NCBI RefSeq assembly: GCF_008180445.1
Contig: NZ_VTER01000006.1
Coordinates: 186,001 to 250,000 of the forward strand
Source of the DNA: Bacillus_AB infantis_B
GTDB taxonomy: Bacteria; Bacillota; Bacilli; Bacillales; Cytobacillaceae
Direction: 5' to 3'
Length of the DNA stretch: 64,000 nt
Shown in pieces: positions 49,461 to 57,872 of the stretch (position 1 is its first letter; each line of letters opens with the position of its first letter). Position numbers and translations under genes: made by a program. The notes beneath the pieces were generated by a model, which was given only the letters and a program-made list of their open reading frames with translations, was not told the DNA's origin and searched no databases.

Positions 49461-49614
49461 TGCTGAGGAACAAGCTGGTCAAAATGTGATTTTAGAGAAA
49501 ACATCTTTCCTATATGAGGAAAGCGGTCATGGCGTTTTTCACGATTGAGCAGGAAAATTATAATATACAGTGGTTTGTTGGAAAATTCATTAATCTAAGA
49601 GCAAAGGAAAGCAG

Positions 49615-49644
49615 CGTCCGGAATCTTCCCGGGCGTTTTTTTTT
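49615..49644 (+). terminator. Terminator in the gap before the DUF3231 gene
   Basis: CGTCCGG (49615-49621) / CCGGGCG (49629-49635) with one G-T pair and nine Ts. The rest of the gap 49461-49783 shows no gene. Confidence 0.8.
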
Positions 49645-49783
49645 ATGCAGACTTAAGCAAATTTTAAGGGTAAAGATTTCTGCTGACTCCATTAAAATAT
49701 ATAGATTCCCAATTTAATTCCATTTTACTGTTATTTCTTTAAACGATTCGCGCATACTACTATTATCAAAGGAGGATCGGAAG

Positions 49784-50791
49784 ATGGAATTACATCATGA
49801 CCCAAGGCTGACCAGTGCTGAAATAGCTTACTTGTGGAACACTTATATGGACGACAGCGCAACCATCTGTTTGATATATCATTTTTTCCAGCGAGTGGAC
49901 GACCAGGATATCAAGGCTTGCCTGGAGCATACCATCCAATTGGCGGAAAGCCATATGGAAAGAGTGGCACAGCTGTTTGCCAAGGAAAGTATTCCTGTGC
50001 CCCGTGCCTTTCCGGCTGACCAGCATGTTAACCTTAATGCTGCCCGCCTATATACCGATATGTTTTATTGTGATGTTATGCTTAATGCAGCAAGGTTTGC
50101 AGTCCTTTCCCATACCATGGGCCTGAACATTTCTTCAAGAGAAGATGTTTTCGTACTCTATTCTGAATTCTATGAGGAAGCTAACATAGTGCTGAAAGAG
50201 ATACTTGATACAATGAAAGGGAAGGGTATATTTGTCCGCCCTCCTTATATCCCGTATCCTGACAAGCGTGATATCGTTGAAAAACAAAGCTTTGTCAGGG
50301 GATGGATGGGAAAAAGACGGCCGCTTCTTGCCATCGAAGCCGCCCAGCTGTTTGACAATGGCATCACCAACCAGATGGGCAAGGAGCTGCTGACAGGTTT
50401 TATCCAAACCGTAAGCGACCAGCAAATAAAGGATTATTTCATAAGGGGCAGAGGACTTGCTGCAGACTTTGTTTCAAAGGTGCAAAGCCTGCTTGAAGAG
50501 GACCTGGTTCCAAATGGGATGACTTGGGATTCCAAAGTGACAAAATCAACTGATTCTCCATATTCAGATCAATTGATGCTTTTCCTGGTTTCAACTCTCA
50601 ATGCCTTGGGGGTGGCGCGCTATGGAAAGGCACTGTCCATGACACTGAGGAGAGATGTTGCGGCTTATTATATGAGATGCTTTGCAGACACAACCGCCTA
50701 TTCAGAAGACGGCCTTGACCTTCTTATCCAAAACAAATGGTTTGAACAGCCGCCGCAATGTCCAGAAAGAGATGAACGTGCCGGGATATGA
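49784..50791 (+). CDS. DUF3231 family protein
   Basis: 335 residues in two similar halves of about 165, each a ferritin-like helical bundle. The halves begin with PRLTSAEIAYLWNTYMDDSA and RPLLAIEAAQLFDNGITNQM. The pattern of Glu/His (CLEHTIQLAESHMERV) in the first half fits a four-helix bundle. DUF3231 proteins are common in spore-forming Bacillaceae and some are linked to spore coats, but the role is unproven. GGAGGATCGGAAG precedes ATG 49784. Single gene. Confidence 0.87.
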   Translation: MELHHDPRLTSAEIAYLWNTYMDDSATICLIYHFFQRVDDQDIKACLEHTIQLAESHMERVAQLFAKESIPVPRAFPADQHVNLNAARLYTDMFYCDVMLNAARFAVLSHTMGLNISSREDVFVLYSEFYEEANIVLKEILDTMKGKGIFVRPPYIPYPDKRDIVEKQSFVRGWMGKRRPLLAIEAAQLFDNGITNQMGKELLTGFIQTVSDQQIKDYFIRGRGLAADFVSKVQSLLEEDLVPNGMTWDSKVTKSTDSPYSDQLMLFLVSTLNALGVARYGKALSMTLRRDVAAYYMRCFADTTAYSEDGLDLLIQNKWFEQPPQCPERDERAGI

Positions 50792-50946
50792 TCTGCTGGT
50801 CCTAATTACATCTTTTAATTTTTTTGCGGTGACCTGCATAAAGTTTGCCTGCTGATAAAAGAGCACTCAAATATCGTGCTTCTTTATTGGCTGGCCAGGC
50901 AATCAGGAAACCCTAATATAATCATATTAAAACACCATACTTCTTA

Positions 50947-51045
50947 TTAATTCTTCGCCATCAGCCGGCTGCTGCACTTGCAGATTATGCTGTGCTTCAA
51001 TTGTTTCTCAGCTGTCTGGCATTTAGGGCAAATCTTCTTAATCAT
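50947..51045 (-). CDS. Small zinc-ribbon-like protein, 32 aa
   Basis: MIKKICPKCQTAEKQ starts the protein, and a second Cys pair (CKC, residues 23-25) is suited for zinc binding with CPKC. Ribosome site GAGAAGGTG lies 6 nt before ATG 51045. It lies in the 780-bp gap between the DUF3231 and catalase genes, just after Fur-like remnants, so it could be a surviving Fur C-terminal piece or an independent gene. Confidence 0.45.
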   Translation of the reverse strand: MIKKICPKCQTAEKQLKHSIICKCSSRLMAKN

Positions 51046-51079
51046 TAATTTCACCTTCTCATTCAGCATTGATTATTCT

Positions 51080-51270
51080 GTGGCAATTGCATCTGCACTT
51101 TCCTGGCCTATTCCGAAGAAGGGACGGTTCCATAGGGAGGTTCGTCCAAATCTGCAGCTTCACACACATTTCAAGATCATGATAGATTGTCGCCAGGCTC
51201 ATTTCGCGGGTTTACTCTCGTGTGGATATTGTATTGCTTCAGCAGCTTGTACAAAGGGCCATTCATTGAG
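51080..51270 (-). pseudogene. Decayed Fur-family regulator fragment
   Basis: Translation on the minus strand gives LYKLLKQYNIHTR and, in another frame, EMSLATIYHDLE followed in a third by CEAADL. This resembles the Fur/PerR order DIYKALE...MSVATVYNNL...CEAGL with at least two frameshifts and a missing N-terminus. It lies beside katA, which PerR controls in bacilli. The match is by eye and short. Confidence 0.35.
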
Positions 51271-51282
51271 AAATAATTCTCA
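51267..51282. promoter_or_regulatory. Fur/PerR-like palindrome TGAGAA-ATAA-TTCTCA
   Basis: Perfect 6-4-6 palindrome directly upstream of the Fur-like remnant on the minus strand; a possible former autoregulatory box. Confidence 0.4.
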
Positions 51283-51485
51283 TTCCGGTCTTTTATTGGA
51301 AAAAACTGCAAGCCTTAAAGTAAGGGGAGATTTCCATGGTAGGCTGCTGACTATGAAAAACATTTTTTAGTGTTTTTTGAGATTGGGGGGGAATTCTCCA
51401 CTTATTTTTCAACCTGCTTCAATTTTCTTAATCAGGAATGAATGGCAAAGCAACAACAATTCATGCGTTGAGCCTTTTCATAAAA

Positions 51486-51524
51486 CAATTACAGGCACCG
51501 GCCGGCGGCAGGTGCCTGTAATTG
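51486..51524 (-). terminator. Terminator of katA
   Basis: Perfect 14-bp stem CAATTACAGGCACC / GGTGCCTGTAATTG with an 11-nt GC-rich loop; TTTT follows on the minus strand. The core ACAGGCACC matches the repeat words near 9.95 kb. Confidence 0.85.
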
Positions 51525-51574
51525 AGAATTTTGTCGATTATTGAGAATATAGAAGGGCAGATCCAGACAAGGGA

Positions 51575-53026
51575 CTATGCTTTAACCGGCACCTGCAGGC
51601 CAAGTCCTTCTGCTACTTTTGTTCCATATTCAGGATCTGCTTTATAGAAATGCTCAATCTGGCGAAGCTTGATTTCTTCGCTCTCAACAGGCTTCATGGC
51701 ACCGACGATATTTTCCACGAGGCGGGCACGCTCTTCTGCGCTCATAAGCCGGTAAAGATCACCTGCTTGTGTGTAATGGTCATCATGATCGTAAGAAACG
51801 CTGTCTGCAGCACCTGTTACGGCAAAAGGAGCAGGCTTATTTTCCGGTGTTTCTTTAGGCCCTCCGAAGCTGTTTGGCTCATAGTAGACTGATCCGCCGC
51901 CATTTGAGTCAAAACGCATCTGGCCGTCGCGCTGGTAATTATTCACTTCATTGCGGGCACGGTTGATCGGCAGTGCCTGATGATTCGCACCGACACGGTA
52001 GCGGTGTGCATCATGGTAAGCGAACAGGCGCCCCTGCAGCATTTTATCAGGAGAAACATCAATGCCCGGGACAAGTGTGCCAGGAGAGAAGGTTGCCTGC
52101 TCTACTTCCGCAAAATAGTTTTCTGGATTTTTGTTCAATACCATCCGGCCAACCTCTATAAGAGGGTAATCCTTCTGGGACCACACTTTCGTTACGTCAA
52201 ACGGATCAAAACGGTATGTTTCAGCGTCTTTTTCCGGCATGATCTGCACGCAAAGCTTCCATGAAGGATAATCACCATTTTCAATCGCATTGAAGAGATC
52301 CTCAGTATGGTAGTCGGGGTTTTCCCCGGCTATTTTGCTGGCAGCTTCTGGCGCCAGGTTTTTTACACCCTGCTCAGTCTTGAAGTGGTATTTGATCCAG
52401 ACACCTTCGCCTTCCTGGTTGACCCATTTGAAGGTATGGCTTCCAAAACCGTGCATATGCCGCAATGTGGCAGGGATGCCGCGGTCAGACATCAGGATGC
52501 TTACCTGATGAAGGGATTCTGGTGAAAGGGACCAGAAATCCCAGACAGCATTCGGATTCTTCAGATGTGTCTGCGGATGGCGCTTCTGTGTATGGATGAA
52601 ATCAGGGAATTTAATCGCATCCCGAATGAAGAATACAGGTGTGTTGTTGCCTACGATGTCATAATTGCCTTCCTCTGTATAAAATTTCACAGCGAAGCCG
52701 CGCGGGTCGCGGACTGTATCAGCAGAGCCCAGCTCTCCGGCTACAGTGGAGAAGCGGATGAACAGCGGAGTGCGCTTGCCGACTTCAGAAAGGAATGCAG
52801 CCTTCGTATATGTAGTCAGGTCATTTGTGACTTCAAAATAGCCATGTGCACCTGCACCTTTAGCATGGACCACCCGCTCAGGGACGCGTTCACGGTTAAA
52901 ATGGGCCAGCTTCTCAAGTAGATGGACGTCCTGGATAAGGGTTGGCCCTCGGGATCCAGCAGTCATGGAATTTTGATTGTCGCCAACTGGGGCGCCCCAG
53001 CTAGTAGTCAGTTTATTATTTGTCAT
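51575..53026 (-). CDS. katA: Vegetative catalase KatA
   Basis: 483 residues, the length of Bacillus subtilis KatA. The distal His is in RVVHAKGAGAHGYFEV (about 54), the Asn in GNNTPVFFIRDAIKFPDF (about 127) and the proximal haem Tyr in GRLFAYHDAHRYRVG (about 337). Small-subunit clade 3 catalase, cytoplasmic, removes hydrogen peroxide. Start ATG 53026 follows GAGGTG; the ORF extends 19 codons upstream without a site. A PerR box 83-97 bp upstream indicates peroxide induction. Ends at a strong terminator. Confidence 0.97.
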   Translation of the reverse strand: MTNNKLTTSWGAPVGDNQNSMTAGSRGPTLIQDVHLLEKLAHFNRERVPERVVHAKGAGAHGYFEVTNDLTTYTKAAFLSEVGKRTPLFIRFSTVAGELGSADTVRDPRGFAVKFYTEEGNYDIVGNNTPVFFIRDAIKFPDFIHTQKRHPQTHLKNPNAVWDFWSLSPESLHQVSILMSDRGIPATLRHMHGFGSHTFKWVNQEGEGVWIKYHFKTEQGVKNLAPEAASKIAGENPDYHTEDLFNAIENGDYPSWKLCVQIMPEKDAETYRFDPFDVTKVWSQKDYPLIEVGRMVLNKNPENYFAEVEQATFSPGTLVPGIDVSPDKMLQGRLFAYHDAHRYRVGANHQALPINRARNEVNNYQRDGQMRFDSNGGGSVYYEPNSFGGPKETPENKPAPFAVTGAADSVSYDHDDHYTQAGDLYRLMSAEERARLVENIVGAMKPVESEEIKLRQIEHFYKADPEYGTKVAEGLGLQVPVKA

Positions 53027-53108
53027 CAAAAAATCACCTCTTAGTTTAATAGATTGCTTGTTCCATGTAATAAATGATATCACTTCTCAATAAAAAATCA
53101 ATACTTTT

Positions 53109-53123
53109 TTATAATAATTATTA
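53109..53123. promoter_or_regulatory. PerR box of katA
   Basis: TTATAATAATTATTA matches the PerR consensus TTATAATnATTATAA at 14 of 15 positions. The 392-bp gap 53027-53418 otherwise contains AT-rich promoter DNA and no gene. Confidence 0.8.
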
Positions 53124-53418
53124 ATAAATAAGAGATTTAAAGAGATAGACATTAAAATGTTTAACAAAATATCTTTTTCGCTTAAAATATCTTATGCCAA
53201 AATGGAAGAGCTCATTACTTTATGTGCTCTATACACCCGTTTCCTTCAATAGCACATGTGGATTACTATTGTGCATAAAGGGGTATTAGCCAGGAATATA
53301 TGATAAATTTCCTGCCTTTCAGCCAATATTTTGATTGGGAAGTATTATTACATAACAAAACGATGATTTTATGGTAGGATTTAAGATAGATATTTCTATT
53401 ATGAAGGGAACATTGGAT

Positions 53419-54237
53419 ATGAATGACACTGCCAAGCTACATGAAGAAGCCTATGAAATGCTGAAAGAGACAAGCCGGACCTTTTTGATCCCGATCAGTT
53501 ATCTGTCCCCGGGCCTGAAGGAAACCGTTTCATCCGCTTATTTATGCATGAGGGCGATAGATGAGATTGAAGACCATCCCGAACTTGAAGCGGAGTCAAA
53601 GGACCACCTTTTGCGTTCAATCAGTGAATTGCTGAAGAAGCCTGTAAATGCCGAGGATATGAAATCCCTTTTCAAGCCTTATAAATCCACGCTGCCTGAA
53701 GTGACATTGCGCCTGTATGACTGGATAAGGCTTTGTCCGGCAAGCATCAAAGAAAAGGTGCTTGATTCTACCAGCACAATGGCAAAGGGCATGGCTGACT
53801 GGACGATGAAAGGCTGGAATATCAGGGACGAAAAAGATCTCGATGACTATACCTTTTATGTGGCGGGCCTTGTCGGCGTCATGCTTTCCGACATCTGGAA
53901 ATGGCATGACAATACAGAAACGAAAAAGGACCTGGCGATCGCATTTGGCCGCGGTCTACAATCTGTCAATATCCTCCGCAACAAAATAGAAGATAAAGAG
54001 CGGGGCGTTAGCTTTTATCCCGATGGCTGGGACAATGACCAGATGTTCAGGTACGCCCGCAGGAATCTTGCACTAGCAGATGCATATATAAAAGATATCA
54101 AGTCTGCCCCGATCCTGAATTTCTGCAGGATACCGCTGGCACTTGCACATGGTACCCTCTCTGCCTTGTCAGAAGGCAAGGAAAAGATGAATCGCGATAG
54201 TGTAAATGCAACGGTAAAACAAGTGGTCGCAGAATAG
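53419..54237 (+). CDS. Squalene/phytoene synthase family protein, YisP-like
   Basis: 272 residues of the class I head-to-head prenyl synthase fold. The first Asp-rich motif is AYLCMRAIDEIEDHPE (D-x-x-x-D, about 44-48), preceded by ETSRTFLIPISYL. The second region reads GLQSVNILRNKIEDKERGVS, in which the first Asp of the usual D-x-x-x-D is Asn. No desaturase or other carotenoid gene is near. Bacillus subtilis YisP has this size and acts as a farnesyl diphosphate phosphatase; the same may hold here. ATG 53419 lies 9 nt behind AAGGGA. Confidence 0.85.
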   Translation: MNDTAKLHEEAYEMLKETSRTFLIPISYLSPGLKETVSSAYLCMRAIDEIEDHPELEAESKDHLLRSISELLKKPVNAEDMKSLFKPYKSTLPEVTLRLYDWIRLCPASIKEKVLDSTSTMAKGMADWTMKGWNIRDEKDLDDYTFYVAGLVGVMLSDIWKWHDNTETKKDLAIAFGRGLQSVNILRNKIEDKERGVSFYPDGWDNDQMFRYARRNLALADAYIKDIKSAPILNFCRIPLALAHGTLSALSEGKEKMNRDSVNATVKQVVAE

Positions 54238-54247
54238 ACAATAAGAA

Positions 54248-54275
54248 AATCCGGCCGGCTTGGCCGGATTTTTTT
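54248..54275 (+). terminator. Terminator after the YisP-like gene
   Basis: AATCCGGCC / GGCCGGATT perfect 9-bp stem, 5-nt loop, T-run. Confidence 0.88.
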
Positions 54276-54319
54276 GCTGTACTCTAATCTAAGTGCACCC
54301 AGGGAAAGGATGGAAGAGA

Positions 54320-55171
54320 ATGAACGGGAAAAAGAATGCCATTGTAACAGGGGCATCCAGGGGGTTCGGGCTTCTAATTTCCATTGAGCTCGCAAAAAGG
54401 GGCTATAGCGTAACAGCTGCAATGAGGGACATGTCCAGCTCTGCAGAACTGCTGAAACAGGCAGAAAAGGCAGGGGCAGAGGATAAGATAACCTTGCATG
54501 AGCTCGACGTAGCCTCAGAGGAATCTATTCTCCGGTTCCGCACCTGCCTGAAGCGTCTTGGCTCAGTTGATCTCCTGGTAAATAATGCTGGATTCGCCGG
54601 TGCGGGGTTTGCAGAGGAAGTTGAACTTGCTGAATATAGGAGTCAGTTTGAAACCAATGTATTTGGCGTTTTTGCAATTACTCAGGCTGTCCTTCCTTAT
54701 ATGCGTGAACAAAAGAGGGGAAGGATCATCACCATCAGCAGCATCAGCGGAAAAATGGGTTTTCCGGGATTGTCTCCTTATGTCGCCTCCAAACATGCGG
54801 TAGAAGGGTGGGCTGAAAGCCTCCGCCTTGAAATGAAGCCTTTTAATGTTGATGTTGTTCTCATTGAACCTGGTTCATACAATACAGGAATCTGGTCAAC
54901 TGGTAAAAAGGTTTCAAGTCGGTCTCTTCAGCCAGATTCTCCTTATTATGCATACTATTCACAGCTGGAAAATTATTTGAACAAAAGCTCTGAAAAATAC
55001 GGAGATCCCGCAGAAGTGGCTGAGCTGTGCGGAAAAATTGCCGGGAAGAAGATTACACGGCTGAGGTACCCTGTAGGAAAGGGAACAGCTTTGACGCTGA
55101 AGCTGAAAGACAGGCTAGGATGGCGGAATTGGGAAAGGCTGTTCTGGCGAATTTTGTCAAATAAGAGATAA
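54320..55171 (+). CDS. Short-chain dehydrogenase/reductase (SDR)
   Basis: 283 residues, classical SDR. Cofactor loop AIVTGASRGFGLLISIELAK (about 7-26), NNAG in DLLVNNAGFAGAG, catalytic Ser in IITISSISGKMG and the Tyr-x-x-x-Lys in YVASKHAVEG. The C-terminal segment after 190 is typical of larger SDRs acting on steroids or long alcohols; the substrate is unknown. GGAAGAG precedes ATG 54320. Single gene. Confidence 0.9.
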   Translation: MNGKKNAIVTGASRGFGLLISIELAKRGYSVTAAMRDMSSSAELLKQAEKAGAEDKITLHELDVASEESILRFRTCLKRLGSVDLLVNNAGFAGAGFAEEVELAEYRSQFETNVFGVFAITQAVLPYMREQKRGRIITISSISGKMGFPGLSPYVASKHAVEGWAESLRLEMKPFNVDVVLIEPGSYNTGIWSTGKKVSSRSLQPDSPYYAYYSQLENYLNKSSEKYGDPAEVAELCGKIAGKKITRLRYPVGKGTALTLKLKDRLGWRNWERLFWRILSNKR

Positions 55172-55221
55172 GTTAACCGGAAAATTATTATGTAAACTAA
55201 TTATCCGGCCCAGCTTTTAGT

Positions 55222-55638
55222 CTAAGCTGGACCTGCTGTATTCCAATCATCTTGTATAGAAAGAATCACTTGGCTTTTGTGCTTTTCATTTAAATATTCA
55301 TATAACTCAGTTTTATTCATCCAGGGATCATTTAGGGTGCACCAGCGGGTTTGCATGCTTTGCTCGGTTTTGATCTGAAGATCGACAATCTCAATGCCGA
55401 TTTCTTTCTTCAGGCGTTTAAGCTCAGTTTCCAGATTGTATACCCCAAACCGGAGCACGCCGTTCTTTGAATCAGTCTGTCCCTGGACCAGCCGGAAACC
55501 GCAGCCGGGAGCAACAGACCATTCTGCAAAGCTGCCATCGTGCAGCAGATCCGGTTCTCTATTGAAAAAAGGACTGTACCAAACGATTCCATCATGAAGT
55601 TCGGGAATTTTAATCTCTGCTATCATTTCATAAATCAT
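55222..55638 (-). CDS. VOC-like single-domain protein, 138 aa
   Basis: The layout resembles a glyoxalase/VOC monomer: GIVWYSPFFNREPDLLHDG, then EWSVAPGCGFRLVQGQ, GVLRFGVYNLETELKRLKKE and the late TLNDPWMNKTELYEYLN. Metal ligands are not obvious. AGGAGG lies 8 nt before ATG 55638. It may share a transcript with the next minus-strand gene, although a gap of 84 bp separates them. Function unknown. Confidence 0.7.
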   Translation of the reverse strand: MIYEMIAEIKIPELHDGIVWYSPFFNREPDLLHDGSFAEWSVAPGCGFRLVQGQTDSKNGVLRFGVYNLETELKRLKKEIGIEIVDLQIKTEQSMQTRWCTLNDPWMNKTELYEYLNEKHKSQVILSIQDDWNTAGPA

Positions 55639-55722
55639 TCCAGCTTCCTCCTAATCTCCGGGATAAGAGCTGAGTGAAAAAGAAACGCAGGCTATCAGTA
55701 TTATTTCATTTTTTTAACCTAA

Positions 55723-56574
55723 TTAGAGTGTTAATATAATTCTATTCCCTGAAGGATCTGCAGTTAAAACCAGCTCTCCTTGAATTTCAGCATTTTGGCC
55801 CAGCTTCCTGATCCTTTCTGCTGCTGCTAAGATTGATTGTGTATCGGGATAGAGCAATTTAAAATCTTTCATTCCTGGAGCATTTTCCCTGGCCGGCGGA
55901 GCACCAATCCCATTCCATGTGTTAATGCCAATATGATGATGATAGTTCCCTGTGGATAGAAAGAGAGCCTGCCCGCCATATTCAGCGGCAATATTGAAGC
56001 CCAGCCCCTTAACATAAAACTCTTCAGCTGCTTTCAGATCCGACACATGCAGATGAATATGGCCCATGATGGTATCTCCCGGAATTCCTTTCCATATCAT
56101 CTTTTCTTCCAGGGCAAGAAGCTGCCCGGCATGCAGTGCAGCAGTGTCCATCCTGACCATTCCGCCTTCCCAGCTCCAGGATTCTGAAGGCCTGTCCGCG
56201 TATATCTCAATCCCATTTCCGTCAGGGTCGGCCAGATAAATCGCTTCACTGACAAGATGGTCGGAAGCACCCTGCAATGGCCAGCCGGTCTGGATCAGAT
56301 GTGCCAGTGCTGACCCGAGAGATGGACGGTCCGGGAGCAGGAGGGCGAAATGGTAGAGGCCTGCAGACCTGGCTGACGTTGGTTCAATAGCTGGCGGCTG
56401 CACCAGTACAATCAGAACGGTTTTACCGTCAGCAGTAAGTTCGGCACTTCCTGTATCCTCCCGCAGCACTTTTAACCCGATTATTTCTTTATAAAAATGA
56501 ATCGATTTTTCAAGGTCACTGACCTTGAGTGTTATTTGGGAAGCATAAGTGAGTGGTGCTTCATGGAATTTCAT
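55723..56574 (-). CDS. catE: Extradiol dioxygenase-like VOC protein, CatE type
   Basis: 283 residues with two VOC repeats. The domains begin ASQITLKVSDLEKSIHFYKE and MGHIHLHVSDLKAAEEFYVK. The conserved ends LADPDGNGIEIYADRP and ADPSGNRIILTL and the His cluster NYHHHIGINTW match Bacillus catechol-2,3-dioxygenase CatE (about 285 residues). It cleaves catechols made from quinone stress. AAAAGGAG precedes ATG 56574. An HxlR-type regulator with an N-terminal Cys is divergent, as for CatR. Confidence 0.82.
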   Translation of the reverse strand: MKFHEAPLTYASQITLKVSDLEKSIHFYKEIIGLKVLREDTGSAELTADGKTVLIVLVQPPAIEPTSARSAGLYHFALLLPDRPSLGSALAHLIQTGWPLQGASDHLVSEAIYLADPDGNGIEIYADRPSESWSWEGGMVRMDTAALHAGQLLALEEKMIWKGIPGDTIMGHIHLHVSDLKAAEEFYVKGLGFNIAAEYGGQALFLSTGNYHHHIGINTWNGIGAPPARENAPGMKDFKLLYPDTQSILAAAERIRKLGQNAEIQGELVLTADPSGNRIILTL

Positions 56575-56598
56575 AATAGTAGCTCCTTTTGTAATCTG

Positions 56599-56613
56599 CT
56601 TACTTTATGTAAG
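56599..56613. promoter_or_regulatory. Inverted repeat CTTAC-TTTAT-GTAAG in the catE/regulator intergenic region
   Basis: Perfect 5-5-5 inverted repeat 25 bp upstream of the catE start, within the 147-bp divergent promoter region; likely operator of the HxlR-type regulator. Confidence 0.55.
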
Positions 56614-56721
56614 TTAGTGTATGAAAATAACTTCATTCAGTCAAGGAGAATGCCATACGAAAAGCAAAAATTTTATAATTGTTTTATTTTATGTATACTG
56701 TAGCTATAGGAGTGAATTCAG

Positions 56722-57045
56722 ATGAACGCTTCAAAGATTTGCCCCAGGTTTGAAAAGGCAATGAGCATACTCAGCCAGAGGTGGACAGGTCTGATCATAT
56801 ATCAGCTTTCACAAGGTCCGCAAAGATTCTGCACTCTAGAATCTTCTATTTCTATAAGCGGCAGGGTGTTGTCTGAGCGGCTGAAGGATCTGGAGAAGCA
56901 AGGTGTAGTCCATCGGCAGGTATTTCCGGAAAAACCCGTCAGGATAGAATACTCGCTGACTAAAAAAGGGGAGGCGCTCAAGCCAGTACTCTATGAAATT
57001 GAACAATGGTCTCAGAATTGGATAGAGGAAACCGGGGGCGAATAA
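56722..57045 (+). CDS. HxlR family transcriptional regulator, CatR/YodB-like
   Basis: 107-residue winged-helix regulator. CPRFEKAMSILSQRWTGLII opens the protein with a Cys at residue 7, and ISGRVLSERLKDLEKQGVVH is the recognition helix and wing. The CatR and YodB repressors of Bacillus subtilis sense quinones and diamide by the N-terminal Cys, and CatR controls catDE. The divergent catE-like gene makes a CatR role the best guess. The ribosome site is AGGAGTG before ATG 56722. Confidence 0.88.
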   Translation: MNASKICPRFEKAMSILSQRWTGLIIYQLSQGPQRFCTLESSISISGRVLSERLKDLEKQGVVHRQVFPEKPVRIEYSLTKKGEALKPVLYEIEQWSQNWIEETGGE

Positions 57046-57074
57046 AAGCCATGCTTAACCGCATGGCTTTTATT
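57041..57074. terminator. Terminator after the HxlR-type gene
   Basis: Perfect 14-bp stem AATAAAAGCCATGC / GCATGGCTTTTATT, 6-nt loop. It overlaps the stop codon of the regulator gene and is usable on both strands. Confidence 0.85.
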
Positions 57075-57189
57075 GAATGGAGTATAAATCATAGAGATCT
57101 CAGCAATTGGCTGTTTTCTATTCTTCAGCAGAAGAGAGGAAAAGCATGGTCCAAGCATATCGATGCCTGTCCCAATTTCAGCTAGACCG

Positions 57190-57405
57190 CTAAAACTGCC
57201 TGTTTTCCTCCCAGGCTGAATAAAGCCCGCTTCCGCTGCAGCCAGGGCATTCAAGTGAATTGGTATAATACACATATTCATTTGCGTGGAACGCATTGAA
57301 CCCGCGGCCAAAGCAGTCAGGGCATTTGTCGACCGCCCGCAGCCCGGCAATCCGGTTTTCTTCCCTTGCAGCCAGCCAGTCCTGGAAGGATTGTAGAAGA
57401 CCCAT
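57190..57405 (-). CDS. Small DnaJ-type zinc-finger protein, 71 aa
   Basis: Two CxxCxGxG-like motifs (CPDCFGRGF and CPGCSGSGL) about 21 residues apart should bind one zinc, as in the DnaJ central domain. The N-terminus is a helix MGLLQSFQDWLAAREENRIA. ATG 57405 follows AAGGAGGTG. Bacillaceae have several tiny proteins of this type (YuiA-like) of unknown role. It stands alone. Confidence 0.75.
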   Translation of the reverse strand: MGLLQSFQDWLAAREENRIAGLRAVDKCPDCFGRGFNAFHANEYVYYTNSLECPGCSGSGLYSAWEENRQF

Positions 57406-57575
57406 GCTGTTCACCTCCTTTTCTTTACATATTGTTATAGCAGCTGCATGTTTTTATACCTTATTTTTCTATATTATATTCAGAATATTTAGATATGTTA
57501 AGGGATTTTTGTATTTTCATAAAAAATTACTCGTCAGCACATTCATTTTTGCCTCAATCCGAAAAAGGAGGTAGT

Positions 57576-57671
57576 ATGCTGATAGGGATTGGATACCCAA
57601 TCTTGATAATCCCTAATAGGAGGAGCTATTTACCCAGCATGGCTCCTCTTTTTAGGATTTCGGTTTCCTGA
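57576..57671 (+). other. Possible leader ORF (31 codons) with two hairpins
   Basis: The gap 57406-57872 has a strong AAGGAGG site 4 nt before ATG 57576. The frame (MLIGIGYPILIIPNRRSYLP...) contains AGGGATT/AATCCCT (57584-57614) and GAGGAGC/GCTCCTC (57620-57648) with five Ts. This may be an attenuator-like leader, a small RNA with terminator, or chance. The map gene starts 200 bp downstream, after another terminator. Confidence 0.35.
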
Positions 57672-57683
57672 ATACGTTAGATG

Positions 57684-57710
57684 CGGCAGCCTGTTACAGG
57701 TGCCGTTTTT
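57684..57710 (+). terminator. Terminator upstream of map
   Basis: CGGCA-G-CCTG, loop TTA, CAGG-TGCCG then five Ts. Confidence 0.7.
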
Positions 57711-57872
57711 CTTTGCTCTTGGCTTTGCTGAAATGCATATTAAACATAGTTTTGCAATAATGAGTCCAAAACAATCTCAAGCACTGATAGACCATGATCA
57801 TAATGATTTTTGATTAGAAAAAAATTGTGGTAATCTTATATAGAGATTTTAAAGAGAAGGGAAACACCAAAA

